Positions 39,581-49,164 of a DNA stretch of 64,000 bases are shown piece after piece. Position 1 is the stretch's first letter; the number at the start of each line of letters is the position of its first letter. The DNA comes from Parietichytrium sp. I65-24A (taxonomy: Eukaryota; Sar; Bigyra; Thraustochytrida; Thraustochytriidae), in contig BLSF01000085.1 of assembly GCA_012862575.1 (NCBI GenBank), positions 81,134 to 145,133 of the forward strand. The letters run 5' to 3'. The translations under genes and the position numbers were made by a program. Under the pieces are notes generated by a model. That model made no database searches. It was not told the origin of the DNA and saw only the letters and a program-made list of their open reading frames with translations.

Positions 39581-41005
39581 CTAACCCTGAATGATCCACA
39601 CTGAGAAGAAGCTGGAGGCCGACCCAAGTACGAGCCCCAAGGTAAGAGCTGTGACAGATATCGTCGAAGCAGTGTCACGGTGTACGCTCGGGACCATGCG
39701 CGCGGCATGGACCATGCTGGCAGTCCCGACAAACCCGTTGCTGAATCCGCATGCCGAAGACAAAAGCAGGGGGACGATATCAGAGTCCAGCAAGATTGGG
39801 AGGCGAGTGTTATGCACGCGCTGAAACCAAAATAGCGGCCAAAACAAGACCCTCGACGCGGAGGCTATGAAAAGCTGTCGTCCTGAAAACGGCTGCCACC
39901 GCGCCTGGACGAGGCGCCCAACGAAGTCGAAGGTGTTGAATAACAGGAAGAGCACCGGGACGAAGAGATCATTTCGAAATCGAGATGCGCCATGCTTGCA
40001 CCTGTGCGTCGACTCTGTCGCTGCTGTCACAGCGGGGAAAATTGTTAGGGTGATCCAGAAAGTGAGCAGCACGGCTGAGCATGGAAATTTGATGACGCGC
40101 ATCACGCCGACAATTGTGCCGAGGTCCCACGACTCGTAGGGTGGCAGATTTGCCAGGAGCGACCGAGACGACTCCTCCATGATAATGTCAGCGTCGTCTC
40201 CGCCACTCGCAGTGGAGGTTTCCGTAGGGGGGAATGAACTGTCGTCTTCAGCTTCCTGCGCGATTTGCTGCTCGAGGAGAGGATCCTGCATTACCCCTAG
40301 CCCTTCTTCCTGCGGATGGCGCTTCTTCGCAACAGCGTAACAGCCGACGCACAGGAAACAAATTGCGGCAGCGACAATAAAGTAAGAGAACGCCGCCCAG
40401 TCGCCTTTGTATGCTTTGTCGCCTTCCGAAGCCTCGTCCAGCCCTTCGAGTCTCCAATCCGACCCATTTGCATTCTTCTTGCAGAAATCGGATTTCAAAT
40501 CAGCAGAGCTGGTCGTGATAAGGCTTGTGAGGGAAGCGACAGCGCCGCCAAATGCCTGGCCCGAAAAGTAAGCCGACGCGCAGGTCCTGGAAACTCGACT
40601 CGCAAAACCGGTAACCCCTGCGATCATCGGGGCAGCCAGAATCCCCGAAACGAGCACGCACGCCAACGTGACGAAAAAGAGAAAGTTGGCGGAGGAGAGC
40701 TCCACCATGGTCAGCGCTGTCATGACACAGAAGATTGCTCCTGTGGACAGGTACGGCACCGCGATCATCACCCGCTCCGAAAGATACTGCTGCACCATCA
40801 TTAGCACAAACAGCGCCACCAGATTGCTCCCATTGTACGTGATCCCAAACGCGCTCTCGAACGTGTTGGCGTACGAGGTGCCTTCAAATCTCGACGCAAA
40901 GTACGAGCTCTCCGTGATGAACGCATTCCACGGAAACAGCGACCCGAGACCGAGCAAGAAGAACAGTCCCACGTCCACCATCACCTCTACTTTGACGCTT
41001 TGCAT
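39581..41005 (-). CDS. Equilibrative nucleoside transporter (ENT/SLC29 family)
   Basis: 474-residue membrane protein with about eleven hydrophobic helices, the usual ENT number. ENTs move nucleosides or nucleobases across plasma or organelle membranes. Helix 1 carries LGLGSLFPWNAFIT, matching the family's G-x-x-LPWN core; helix 4 carries GVTGFASRV; helix 5 has YFSGQAFGGAVASL, in line with the family's G-x-A-x-x-G pattern; helix 8 has NTFDFVGRLVQ, where Asp-x-x-Gly-Arg is the classic ENT signature. A long cytoplasmic loop between helices 6 and 7 is acidic (about 235-285). ATG at 41005, single exon. ENT from protists are often purine-salvage transporters; substrate and direction cannot be read here. 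Confidence 0.95.
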   Translation of the reverse strand: MQSVKVEVMVDVGLFFLLGLGSLFPWNAFITESSYFASRFEGTSYANTFESAFGITYNGSNLVALFVLMMVQQYLSERVMIAVPYLSTGAIFCVMTALTMVELSSANFLFFVTLACVLVSGILAAPMIAGVTGFASRVSRTCASAYFSGQAFGGAVASLTSLITTSSADLKSDFCKKNANGSDWRLEGLDEASEGDKAYKGDWAAFSYFIVAAAICFLCVGCYAVAKKRHPQEEGLGVMQDPLLEQQIAQEAEDDSSFPPTETSTASGGDDADIIMEESSRSLLANLPPYESWDLGTIVGVMRVIKFPCSAVLLTFWITLTIFPAVTAATESTHRCKHGASRFRNDLFVPVLFLLFNTFDFVGRLVQARWQPFSGRQLFIASASRVLFWPLFWFQRVHNTRLPILLDSDIVPLLLSSACGFSNGFVGTASMVHAARMVPSVHRDTASTISVTALTLGLVLGSASSFFSVWIIQG

Positions 41006-41692
41006 TCTCCTTGCCTGGCGCCAATACTACCGCTACCACCTCCGCGCTACGCCAGTCGCCAGTTGCCAGTCACCCGTCACCTCGAATTCGCAGACCCTTC
41101 AACGCGACGTCGATCTTGGCTCTCCCGTTTCGCTCATGCGAGTGATAGATTCTTCCTTCATCTGAGGCTTTACTTTCCGTGTTTGGATTGTTTGGATCAT
41201 TCTTCACTACTTTCTTCTTAGCCAGCGAGACGGAGAAACATTTGACACATCGTAGGCATAGTGCCATCATGATGCTTTCTATTAGACAGCACCAGTACAG
41301 ATTGTACAGATTGCGAGTTGTGTTTCATTCATGTGTTTTTTATTCACAGTCAATGTTGAAATGATCAATGTTCGAATACAACCACGCAACCAAAGTATCG
41401 ACCACAAGACGTCAACCAGCTCCCGCGTGTCTGCGAAGGAAGACGTGCGTGCCAACTCGCTGCGAGGCTCAAAGACATGACGAACGTGGGCTGTCCTCGA
41501 TTGGCGCCGCGGCGCACTGTGCACTGATGGCGAGCACCGGAAGACGACATGTCTCGGGACACTTGTTCGTTTCAGAGCTCAGAGCCCCATTCTCGCCATC
41601 TAGATTATACAACCTGAGGCAGAAGCCTGCTTGAAGGATCGGGTTCCGGATAATTTGAAAACTGGTGTATCCGAGCCTTCAAAAACCTTCGA

Positions 41693-42139
41693 TCAATAAA
41701 GCACTTCGCGCGTCGAACTGTTCGCGCCAAGAGTGTGCTTTCGCCTGATCGCACTTGAGAGCACGCGGCGTCCGGTCATGATGGAACATCGTCCAACATC
41801 CTCTTCGATATTCTGAGGGCTCTGCGGTGTCGGCATGAGCTGGTCAAGCTGGTCCCCGATAACCATCCAGATTGTCGTCATCGAGGCCTCGTTCTTTTTT
41901 TTGCAAGTGGGAGCACTTCTTTCATTCAAAGCGCCTTGCTGCTGCTCTTCGCCGGGGTTCGCGGATTGTTGACATGATGAGGAGTTGTTCGGACGGTCGA
42001 ACGCATCGCGGGTCCTGGCATTCGTTCGAAGGGTGTTGGAAGGCAGTGCAAAACACTGGCTGTCGGTTCTGACGAGAAGCCAATTGCGAGCTCGTGAGCT
42101 TTCACTCGCACATTCTCGCACAATCACGTGTTTTTTCAT
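41693..42139 (-). CDS. Weak hypothetical ORF of 148 residues
   Basis: ATG-started frame of 148 codons with the stretch MTTIWMVIGDQLDQLMPTPQSP in its middle. No family, signal peptide or membrane helix is recognised, and the first half is Asn/Ser/Gln-rich. It could be an exon of an unseen gene or chance. Reported only because of length and a true ATG. Confidence 0.2.
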   Translation of the reverse strand: MKKHVIVRECASESSRARNWLLVRTDSQCFALPSNTLRTNARTRDAFDRPNNSSSCQQSANPGEEQQQGALNERSAPTCKKKNEASMTTIWMVIGDQLDQLMPTPQSPQNIEEDVGRCSIMTGRRVLSSAIRRKHTLGANSSTREVLY

Positions 42140-43364
42140 GTTTTCACGTCTTCAATAACGAGAACCAACATCCCATCGTCAACTTGGGATCCTTGGCGTC
42201 AACAGCGTCAACATCGCGCTTCCCTCTGCTCCGATCAAGTCTAATTCTTTCTACGTTGGAAGGCCATCCGTCGTCCATCTCCTTTTTAATCATCATCATC
42301 GAGCTGTGATTCAACTCACAGTCAATGAATACATCCAAGTTGTGTGCTGTTTTTTTCTTTTGAGACTTTTTCGAGGATTTTTACCTTCAGAAGTCTAATA
42401 GATAATTGACTATAGGATGAGCTATCTGGGCCTGACATCGAGTAGCTATGGCTACTGCAACTTAACAGCGAGACATAGCGAGACTAATGATCGTGATAGA
42501 GAGAGTCTAACATGTGGCAATAGTCTAACACTATTACTATCAATCAAGTAGAAGCAAATAAGCCTTGTGATAGGACTGGTATAAATCATAGCCAATCCTT
42601 AATATTCCTTACAAAATTGTTAGGAGACTGTGCCGCGCACACCCCTGATTTCAATTGAGAGAATTGAGAGGAGGAGAAGAAGAAGAGAAGTAGAAAGCAA
42701 CTTGAACTAAGCTTACTCCGGATCTTTTTTCTCTCTTTCTTTTCTTTCTTTCCTCTCTTCTGCAGAAGGTAACTTTAGCACCCAACTTAGCCTCCATCAT
42801 GGCTGCATTGCGACTGTCTCCCACTTTTTGATTCCTCCGACCGTGAACTTGGCTAACAGGGACTCTACAAGTGCTTGGTTGGCTTCTTGCTTTAGTTGGA
42901 AGGAGAGCGAGTCCTGCGGAACTCGCTGGCAACCAAAAGAAGAGCTGTTTTTGTCCAGAACACATTTGGAAACGCGAGAAACTACGTTCTACCTTTCCCT
43001 CGTCTACGGTTTGCTACTTCCCAGGCTATGCATCAGCAGTGAGAAGAAAGAGTCGAGTGAAGTTTCCTCATTCTCACTGTCAATGCTCTCTGGCAATGCA
43101 ATAGAAGAGCAACCTACCACATGAACACCAACGTGAGAGACACTTCTACATGCCACACATCAAAACTCTAAAGTCCTAAACTCTACACCTAAAATTAGAA
43201 CCACCATTATCACAAGTCCATCGTTTCGCCTATTCACCTTACATAGACAAGGCCATGATTGGTACTATTATTAGTACCATGTCAGAGACGAATTTAGATG
43301 GAAGACCTACTTGTCTATGCTAAATTTTGCAGAGCTATCTTCCAATCTGTCAAACCCCAAACTA

Positions 43365-43432
43365 TCTAAAACGAAACGAGACGAGACGAAACGAGACGAA
43401 ACGAAACGAGACAAGGCAGGACGAGATAATAG
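43365..43432. repeat. GAAAC/GAGAC short-unit repeat upstream of the ALQGL-repeat gene
   Basis: Repeated pentamers ACGAA/ACGAG (GAAACGAGAC) without interruption, ending about 60 bases before the start codon, hence probably in the 5' untranslated leader. Confidence 0.8.
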
Positions 43433-43491
43433 GACAGGACAAGACCGACGGCAAAAGTTGAAAGGCGATTGTTTGGTAGGAGCAGGATATA

Positions 43492-44055
43492 ATGTCGGCG
43501 GTACCAGAGGAGCCAGCAGCCAAGCGGCAGAAGACGGAGTTCACGCTGCCAGAGCACAAGCAGAACGTGCGGCACGCTCTTGACAAGGACAAGGATGGGC
43601 TGAGCTTGCACGCCATTCTGGACGCCAAAGTGGAGGTGTTCAATGGCCTCGGAGAAGTGGCCGAAGAGATGATGGAGGCGCTCGGCGTCAACACGATTGG
43701 GCAGCTCGCGGAATGGAAGTTTGGCCGCTGGGCGCGCGCCATCAAAGTCCTCGCGGAGCTGGAGGAGCCATGCGAGGAGAGGGCCAAGTCCAGCTTGAAC
43801 ATCGACAAGGCGCTCGACAAGGACTATGAGACCAAGTCGTTCAAGGAGCTCGTCGATGCTCCGGTCTCTGCGCTCCAGGGGCTCACGGACAAGGCCGATG
43901 AACTGCTCAAGCGCCACAATATCACCACCATTGGCAAGCTCGGCTCCTGGAAGTTCCTCGAGTGGGCAAACGCAGTCAAGGACCTCGTCGATGCAGAGGA
44001 AACCAAGAGCCCCGAGGAGCTCAAGCTGGAGCGCGAGCTCCGCCGCCTCAGCTAG
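43492..44055 (+). CDS. Protein with two tandem 'ALQGL'-type helical modules
   Basis: 187 residues, single exon. After a short N-terminus with PAAKRQKTE (a possible nuclear signal) it has two homologous modules of about 60 residues. Module 1: ILDAKVEVFNGLGEVAEEM then ALGVNTIGQLAEWKFGRWARAI. Module 2: LVDAPVSALQGLTDKADEL then RHNITTIGKLGSWKFLEWANAV. Between them NIDKALDKDYETKSFKEL links the repeats. The N-T-I-G-x-L core is reminiscent of helix-hairpin-helix-like modules. I recall proteins with this module in diatoms and other algae, but no function is known to me, and I name no family. It might bind nucleic acid through the helix-hairpin-helix-like core; that is inference. Confidence 0.75.
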   Translation: MSAVPEEPAAKRQKTEFTLPEHKQNVRHALDKDKDGLSLHAILDAKVEVFNGLGEVAEEMMEALGVNTIGQLAEWKFGRWARAIKVLAELEEPCEERAKSSLNIDKALDKDYETKSFKELVDAPVSALQGLTDKADELLKRHNITTIGKLGSWKFLEWANAVKDLVDAEETKSPEELKLERELRRLS

Positions 44056-44868
44056 ACGCAGTCGTGTTTCCGTTTGCACGACTGCATCCAAGTTCTTCAA
44101 GCAATTCAACGCTAGGCCCTTTGTTCGCTTTTCCCCAGCAGGAAAGGCACCATAAACTCCACTCTCTCAAACAAAACAAAACTCAAACAAAACAAACTTT
44201 GGAAATGTATTGACTGTGAAAACAACATCCACATCAACATGAACAAGAATAAGAAAGAGCACCTCCAGACTTTGAACAGGCGCCTAACGTTTGCCAGCAC
44301 TAATCAACCAGTAGCGCAGCATCCCCGTCCGCACGTTTCTCTCGAAAGACCGCACTTTACTCCTCGAGCCCGTGGCTCCTCCATCTCTGCGCTCAAAATC
44401 CAACGTCAAACAATCGAAAACGCCGTAAACCGAACAACTGGAACAGACAGCTCGCGAACAATAACTTTCTTTTCCACAATCACCACCAACCTTTCACGTT
44501 GACTCGAGCCTTTCATTTGAACTTGAGCAAAACACAAGCAACGCACATCTGGGTGTGGATAGGCTGGAATGAGAACTCAACAACATACTCAAAATACTCA
44601 ACATAGATCGCAAAACTTACTACCGGTCCAGATGTCCGTCTGTGACTTAGTGTTTTAATTAACGAGGGCATCAGTACCAACGAAGCCGTTCCTTGTTCAC
44701 CGCATCCTCACAGTAGCAATATATCCACCTCCGCTGAACCAGTGTCCGCGCCCGTGGGTATGCGCGGCGAGTACTCCCCTGCCGTCCCTAGCCACACATA
44801 ATCCTCAATTAGGCCGCCGGTAGCGTAGGGATCATAGGGATCGTAGGGTGCGCGCGAGCGTTGCGAGC
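44056..44868. other. Spacer, no supported gene
   Basis: About 810 bp between two plus-strand genes. It contains the 3' region of the ALQGL-repeat gene and the leader of the GlcNAc transferase. TAGGGATCATAGGGATCGTAGGG near 44826-44848 is a short repeat. No gene was seen. Confidence 0.45.
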
Positions 44869-47800
44869 ATGGTGAACTGGCGCGCCGTGTCCGGAACGGT
44901 CTGCGCAGCGTCTCTGCTATGGCGCATCTACACAACAGAGCCGGTGCCATGCGCACCGGACTGCGTGGACTGGCCGGCGGAGGCGCGCAAGGAGCTGGCG
45001 CGGGAGGCGCTGGAAGAGTGCTGGCCCGGTTCCCGTCCGGAGAACCCGGTTTGCTGGTGGCGCGGACCGGTTCCAGGTCAAGTGAACGCGTCGCCAGACT
45101 GCCAGCTGGAAACCGACAGAAATGACCGCGAAGATGAGCAAACTGGAGTTGGATTTGAAGATCTGCAAGTCGCTCTGGAGCAATGCGAAGCTAACGAATT
45201 ATGTAACGCCGTGCAGCGTCGGAGCATACAACGCAACCGGAAATTTCAGACAGGAAAGGAGAATGTGGGCAAGAATGGCAATGCAGATGAAATCGCAAAC
45301 TTGAATTCAAACACAGATGGGAATGGAGGAGAGATGGGCAAGAAAGGCTTGACCAAGGCCAAGGCGAACGAAGTCGAGTTTGTGATGCTCGCAGCGAAGG
45401 GCCCCATAGCGCCATCCAGCACTGGCGAGGTGGTGTTCATCCGAGAGTGCCGGTCCATTGCGGAGATGGATGATAGCGCCGAGAGAGAGAGGAAAAGTGC
45501 ACAAGAGAAACTGCAATGGACGACTCCATCGCGAAATTGGCGTTTCCAGGGAGAAAACGCGACCACAGTCGGTTATGAAATGGCGGACGGGAAGGCGTCT
45601 ATACTCGTGTCCATTGCCAGCTACCGGGACGCACTATGCAGACAGACCGTGAACGACGCGCTGCGCAGAGCGGCGTATCCGAGCAGAGTGGTCTTTGCAA
45701 TTTACGATCAACGGCTCCCGGGTGATCCCGTCTGTGTTCCGTCAAAGACGACCTGCGAGGCGCTTCGAGCAAAACACAAAGACGGTCATGCTGACGATGA
45801 AAGTGGAAGTGTCGACGAGACCGGGTCGCTGGAGGACTTGGAGTTTATTTGCGAAAATTTGGAGCGGGTGAGGGTCAAAGAGGAGGATGCGCGCCGCTCG
45901 CGAGGTCCGACGACTGCCCGCCATCATGTTGAGTCGCTCTATCATGGTGAAACGTTCGTGCTGCAGATAGACGCGCACATGCTCTTCGTGCAAGACTGGG
46001 ATGTCAAGATGGAGAAGCAGTGGGCTTCTACGAACGATGAGTTTGCTGTGCTTACGAGTTATCCCACAGCTGCGTCCGGAGCGATCGACATGACCACCGG
46101 CCAGTCGCTGGTTCGAACAGCTCCGGTCATGTGCCTGGCGGACGTCATGAAGAACGGCATCATTCGATTTGGTAGCGCTGTCGAAGTCTGGGGTCTGGGC
46201 CAGCGCGAAAAACCTTTGGCTCAGCCTTACTGGGCCGCCGGGATGTCTTTCTCGCGCGGCCACAGGGTCATAAACGTTCCGTACGACTGCTGTACACCGC
46301 AACTCTTCATGGGTGAGGAGGTTCTGATGGCAGCAAGAATGTTCACTCATGGATACAACTTTTATGCATTTCAGGAGAGCCTTGTATTTCACTTTTACCC
46401 CAACGAGCGTCCCAAGAACAGCTTGCCCATGTTTTGGGAAAATTCTGACAAGAGTCGCAGAGTTCATGACCTTGTTTACGACAGCACCCTGCGACTGCAA
46501 AAGATCCTCGGCTACGCTGTTCCGGAAACTCTCTACGCCAAGCCAATTTTTCGAAAATTCGACCTTGGGAGCAAGCGCCCTCTGCAGCAGTATTACGACT
46601 TGATCGGTGTGGCCTTCGACGAAGAGCGAACACACATGGTCTCCATCAATACGGACATGTGCCCCAGTGTCCTGAAAGGAGCGTTCCGGTTTCCGCCCGT
46701 CAACGAACGCGTGGTGGCTGCAGAAGAGGAGTACTTTCCAGATCCTGACACTCAAAAGCTCCATCCGCAGCCTGATGATCCAATCTCTCAGGACGCCGCC
46801 GACTCAATAGGTTCGCTGCCGGAGAAAGACCAAAAACCAATCCATACCATCGATGAGGGAGTGGATCCCTTGCCAGACGTCGACACTCAAATGCGCCCTC
46901 CGCAAACTGACCAGCCAGTATCTCACGACGCCGTCAACTCAACAGGCTCGAAGCCAGGAGAGGCTGACAGACCAGTAGATACCGACCAACAATGCGAGAG
47001 CGAGCCAGGGGAGTCTATCAGCGACGTCAACAAGTCCATCGACCAGACCTCGCAAGACCACGGGGCACATACCACTGCCGAAGAGCTCGGAGACCCCGAC
47101 CTCGCCATCCACTCACCGCCACTCGCCGCCGACTCTTTCACCGAGACCTGTGATCAAGACAGCGCCAACGCTACCACCTCCTCGGACTCTGGCGACTCTC
47201 CCAACAAAACGAGCAGCTCCAATCCTCCCCAACAACAAACCGACGCTGCAGCTGCGACTGATACTGATACTGGGACGGAGATGGCAACGGCAATGGCTGG
47301 TGACGACGAAGAGCTCTTCGACTCTCAAGCTGCGCGGGCGCGGGACGTGGAGGTGTTAGCAGAATTGGAGTCGAGGCTGGCGGAAGAGGGAGCTGAGAGC
47401 GACGAGCCTGCGGACGTAGAAACGGAGCAGGAGGCAGCTGACCGCGGTACGACTGAATTGGAGGATGTCGCTGGGAGCTCTGCTGATGCGGCGGATGATG
47501 AAGGGCACTTTGATTCTCAAGCTGCGCGGGAGCGGGACGCGGAGGTGTTAGCGGAGTTGGAGTCGAGGATGGGGGAACAGAGTGACCCGAAAAGCGAAGC
47601 GCGGGATGTGGAGGAGGCGCCAAGACTGGACGCTGACGAGGAAGAGATTGACCGCGCGACTGGGTCAGCAAATGATGCTATCAACGCTGCTGAGGCCCGT
47701 GAGCGGGACAGGGAAACTCTTGCCGGTTTGGAACGGACAGGAATAAACTCGTCAGAGAAGGGCGAAGAGGAAGCGGCTCCATCTTTCGACACAGGTGTTT

Positions 47801-48246
47801 TCAGCGAACAAGACGGTGCAACTCAGTCTGATGTGAAACCGGAGGGGACCAAGATATCAGACATGGATAATCGCGAACTGCACAGCTCTATGAAGGGCGA
47901 AGTACCAGATAAGGAAGGGCAACACGCAAACCTCGGGGAAGGACTCCCTCTCGATAATAGTGTAGAAGGTGACAAGGCACCCTTGGAAGGTGGCATTGAA
48001 TCAGCGGGATCGGCCATTCCAGAGCTCACAAAAGATCAAATTTATGCGCCTGAAAACCAGAATTTCCACAGAGATGAACCAAGCACTGTTGAAAAGGTAT
48101 CAAGCCTGGACAGCGAAAACGAGGAAGAGTACAGCGCCCCTCTTTCTGAGCCGCGAAACCCCGGTACGGCCGAGCACTCTCCCGCCACAAACTCCAATGA
48201 TGACGGCGAGGGCGAAGACGAGGACGATCTTGAGTTTGACATTTAA
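44869..48246 (+). CDS. GlcNAc transferase (PF11397/Skp1-GnT-like) with long acidic tail
   Basis: 1125 residues, single exon. The N-terminus (MVNWRAVSGTVCAASLLWRIY) may be a signal anchor. The catalytic domain, about 235-600, matches the 'Glycosyltransferase (GlcNAc)' family, whose known member (Dictyostelium Gnt1) adds GlcNAc to Skp1 hydroxyproline. Visible landmarks: ILVSIASYRDALCRQTV, FAIYDQR, the metal-binding DxH motif LQIDAHMLF (Asp368-Ala-His370), YWAAGMSFSRG, FMGEEVLMAARMFTHGYNFY and FHFYPNER. The last 500 residues are Asp/Glu/Ser-rich and disordered, with a repeated unit (FDSQAARxRDxEVLAELESR at about residues 818-840 and 880-902, and a diverged third copy). The region 80-235 is variable with Asn-rich segments. 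If the N-terminus is a signal anchor the enzyme is secretory, unlike cytosolic Gnt1. Frame upstream of this ATG lacks another ATG. Confidence 0.88.
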   Translation: MVNWRAVSGTVCAASLLWRIYTTEPVPCAPDCVDWPAEARKELAREALEECWPGSRPENPVCWWRGPVPGQVNASPDCQLETDRNDREDEQTGVGFEDLQVALEQCEANELCNAVQRRSIQRNRKFQTGKENVGKNGNADEIANLNSNTDGNGGEMGKKGLTKAKANEVEFVMLAAKGPIAPSSTGEVVFIRECRSIAEMDDSAERERKSAQEKLQWTTPSRNWRFQGENATTVGYEMADGKASILVSIASYRDALCRQTVNDALRRAAYPSRVVFAIYDQRLPGDPVCVPSKTTCEALRAKHKDGHADDESGSVDETGSLEDLEFICENLERVRVKEEDARRSRGPTTARHHVESLYHGETFVLQIDAHMLFVQDWDVKMEKQWASTNDEFAVLTSYPTAASGAIDMTTGQSLVRTAPVMCLADVMKNGIIRFGSAVEVWGLGQREKPLAQPYWAAGMSFSRGHRVINVPYDCCTPQLFMGEEVLMAARMFTHGYNFYAFQESLVFHFYPNERPKNSLPMFWENSDKSRRVHDLVYDSTLRLQKILGYAVPETLYAKPIFRKFDLGSKRPLQQYYDLIGVAFDEERTHMVSINTDMCPSVLKGAFRFPPVNERVVAAEEEYFPDPDTQKLHPQPDDPISQDAADSIGSLPEKDQKPIHTIDEGVDPLPDVDTQMRPPQTDQPVSHDAVNSTGSKPGEADRPVDTDQQCESEPGESISDVNKSIDQTSQDHGAHTTAEELGDPDLAIHSPPLAADSFTETCDQDSANATTSSDSGDSPNKTSSSNPPQQQTDAAAATDTDTGTEMATAMAGDDEELFDSQAARARDVEVLAELESRLAEEGAESDEPADVETEQEAADRGTTELEDVAGSSADAADDEGHFDSQAARERDAEVLAELESRMGEQSDPKSEARDVEEAPRLDADEEEIDRATGSANDAINAAEARERDRETLAGLERTGINSSEKGEEEAAPSFDTGVFSEQDGATQSDVKPEGTKISDMDNRELHSSMKGEVPDKEGQHANLGEGLPLDNSVEGDKAPLEGGIESAGSAIPELTKDQIYAPENQNFHRDEPSTVEKVSSLDSENEEEYSAPLSEPRNPGTAEHSPATNSNDDGEGEDEDDLEFDI

Positions 48247-49164
48247 AGACCAACATTCCAGGGTCTCCAAACCACCGAGGAACGAATGCACCATGGCAGC
48301 TCAAACTATCCATTGCTTAGCTTTTCTTTTTTACCTGCCACGAAACGTGACTTAGAGTCATGAAACATCATGTTCACTGAATTGACGAATATCAAACATT
48401 TGCTTCGCATAGAATTGCAATCAATTCCGGAGCCTTTACAGAGATCGACGCTTTTCGCAGCTGAACAACGAGCCAGCAGCCTCTTTCTACATCACTGTTC
48501 AGAACATGAAACCATTGACTGCAATCGACGCTATGAGGATGTAACGCCATACCCACTATTAACCACTGTCAATCAAACCTATCTCTCTTTTCCTTTCCTC
48601 TACTCGAACTGCTAACACACCATCCCTAATATTCTCCTACCCACACTACAGCCATCAACGAACGCTTCCTTCGTTCGCTCCATCTGCTCTCAGCCCCACT
48701 AGTTCCCAGCTACCACATTCCCTAGCAGGAACGTACACCAGGTCTCCAAGTTCTTCCGGAAACTGAGTGTCCGCGCCCGCAGGCTTACCCGTCGGTGTTA
48801 ACGATAACTCTAAGATAAACTCGGACGCACGAGCCCCAGAGGAGCGGCCTGCACACCTTAGTGTTAAACTTAGGGAGTGGCGAGTACAAACACGGTCGGC
48901 GTTTCGTTGGCGGTACTCGGAGGAAGTATAGAAAGTTTATAGAAAGTTGAGAAAGTTGAGAAAGTTGGACAGCACTGCGAGCAAGCAAAGAGAGAGAAGG
49001 ACGAGATAAATTTGGCTTGCACCTGAGCCAAATTGAAAGTTGAAAGTTGAAAGTGGGAAATTGAAAGTGGGAAATTGAAAAGTGAAAAGTGAAAGTGGAA
49101 AGTTGAAAGCTGAAAGTTGAAAGTGGAAAGTGGAAAGTTGCAGAAAAGTGCGTTGAAGAGGAAG
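48247..49164. other. Intergenic region with repeat-rich leader
   Basis: About 920 bp between two plus-strand genes. 48600-48850 is CTAG-rich without coding; 49035-49140 is a short-unit repeat running up to the FAAL start. No gene was seen. Confidence 0.5.
49035..49140. repeat. GAAAGTT-type heptamer repeat directly upstream of FAAL
   Basis: Runs of TTGAAAG and TGGGAAA/GTGGAAA units for about 100 bases, ending 25 bases before the start codon; purine-rich on the coding strand and probably part of the 5' leader. Confidence 0.85.

Larger units (their letters stand above)
41006..43491. other. Intergenic region with one weak ORF
   Basis: 2.5 kb between divergent genes. A minus-strand frame at 41693-42139 is listed separately. 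The stretch 42390-42640 is AT-rich, TAG-rich and without open frames; 43365-43440 is a short-unit repeat directly upstream of the ALQGL-repeat gene. Nothing else could be supported. Confidence 0.5.

Noticed and set aside
45742-46764. 340-codon minus-strand frame inside the GlcNAc transferase gene
   Set aside because: Antisense shadow; the plus strand carries the family motifs.
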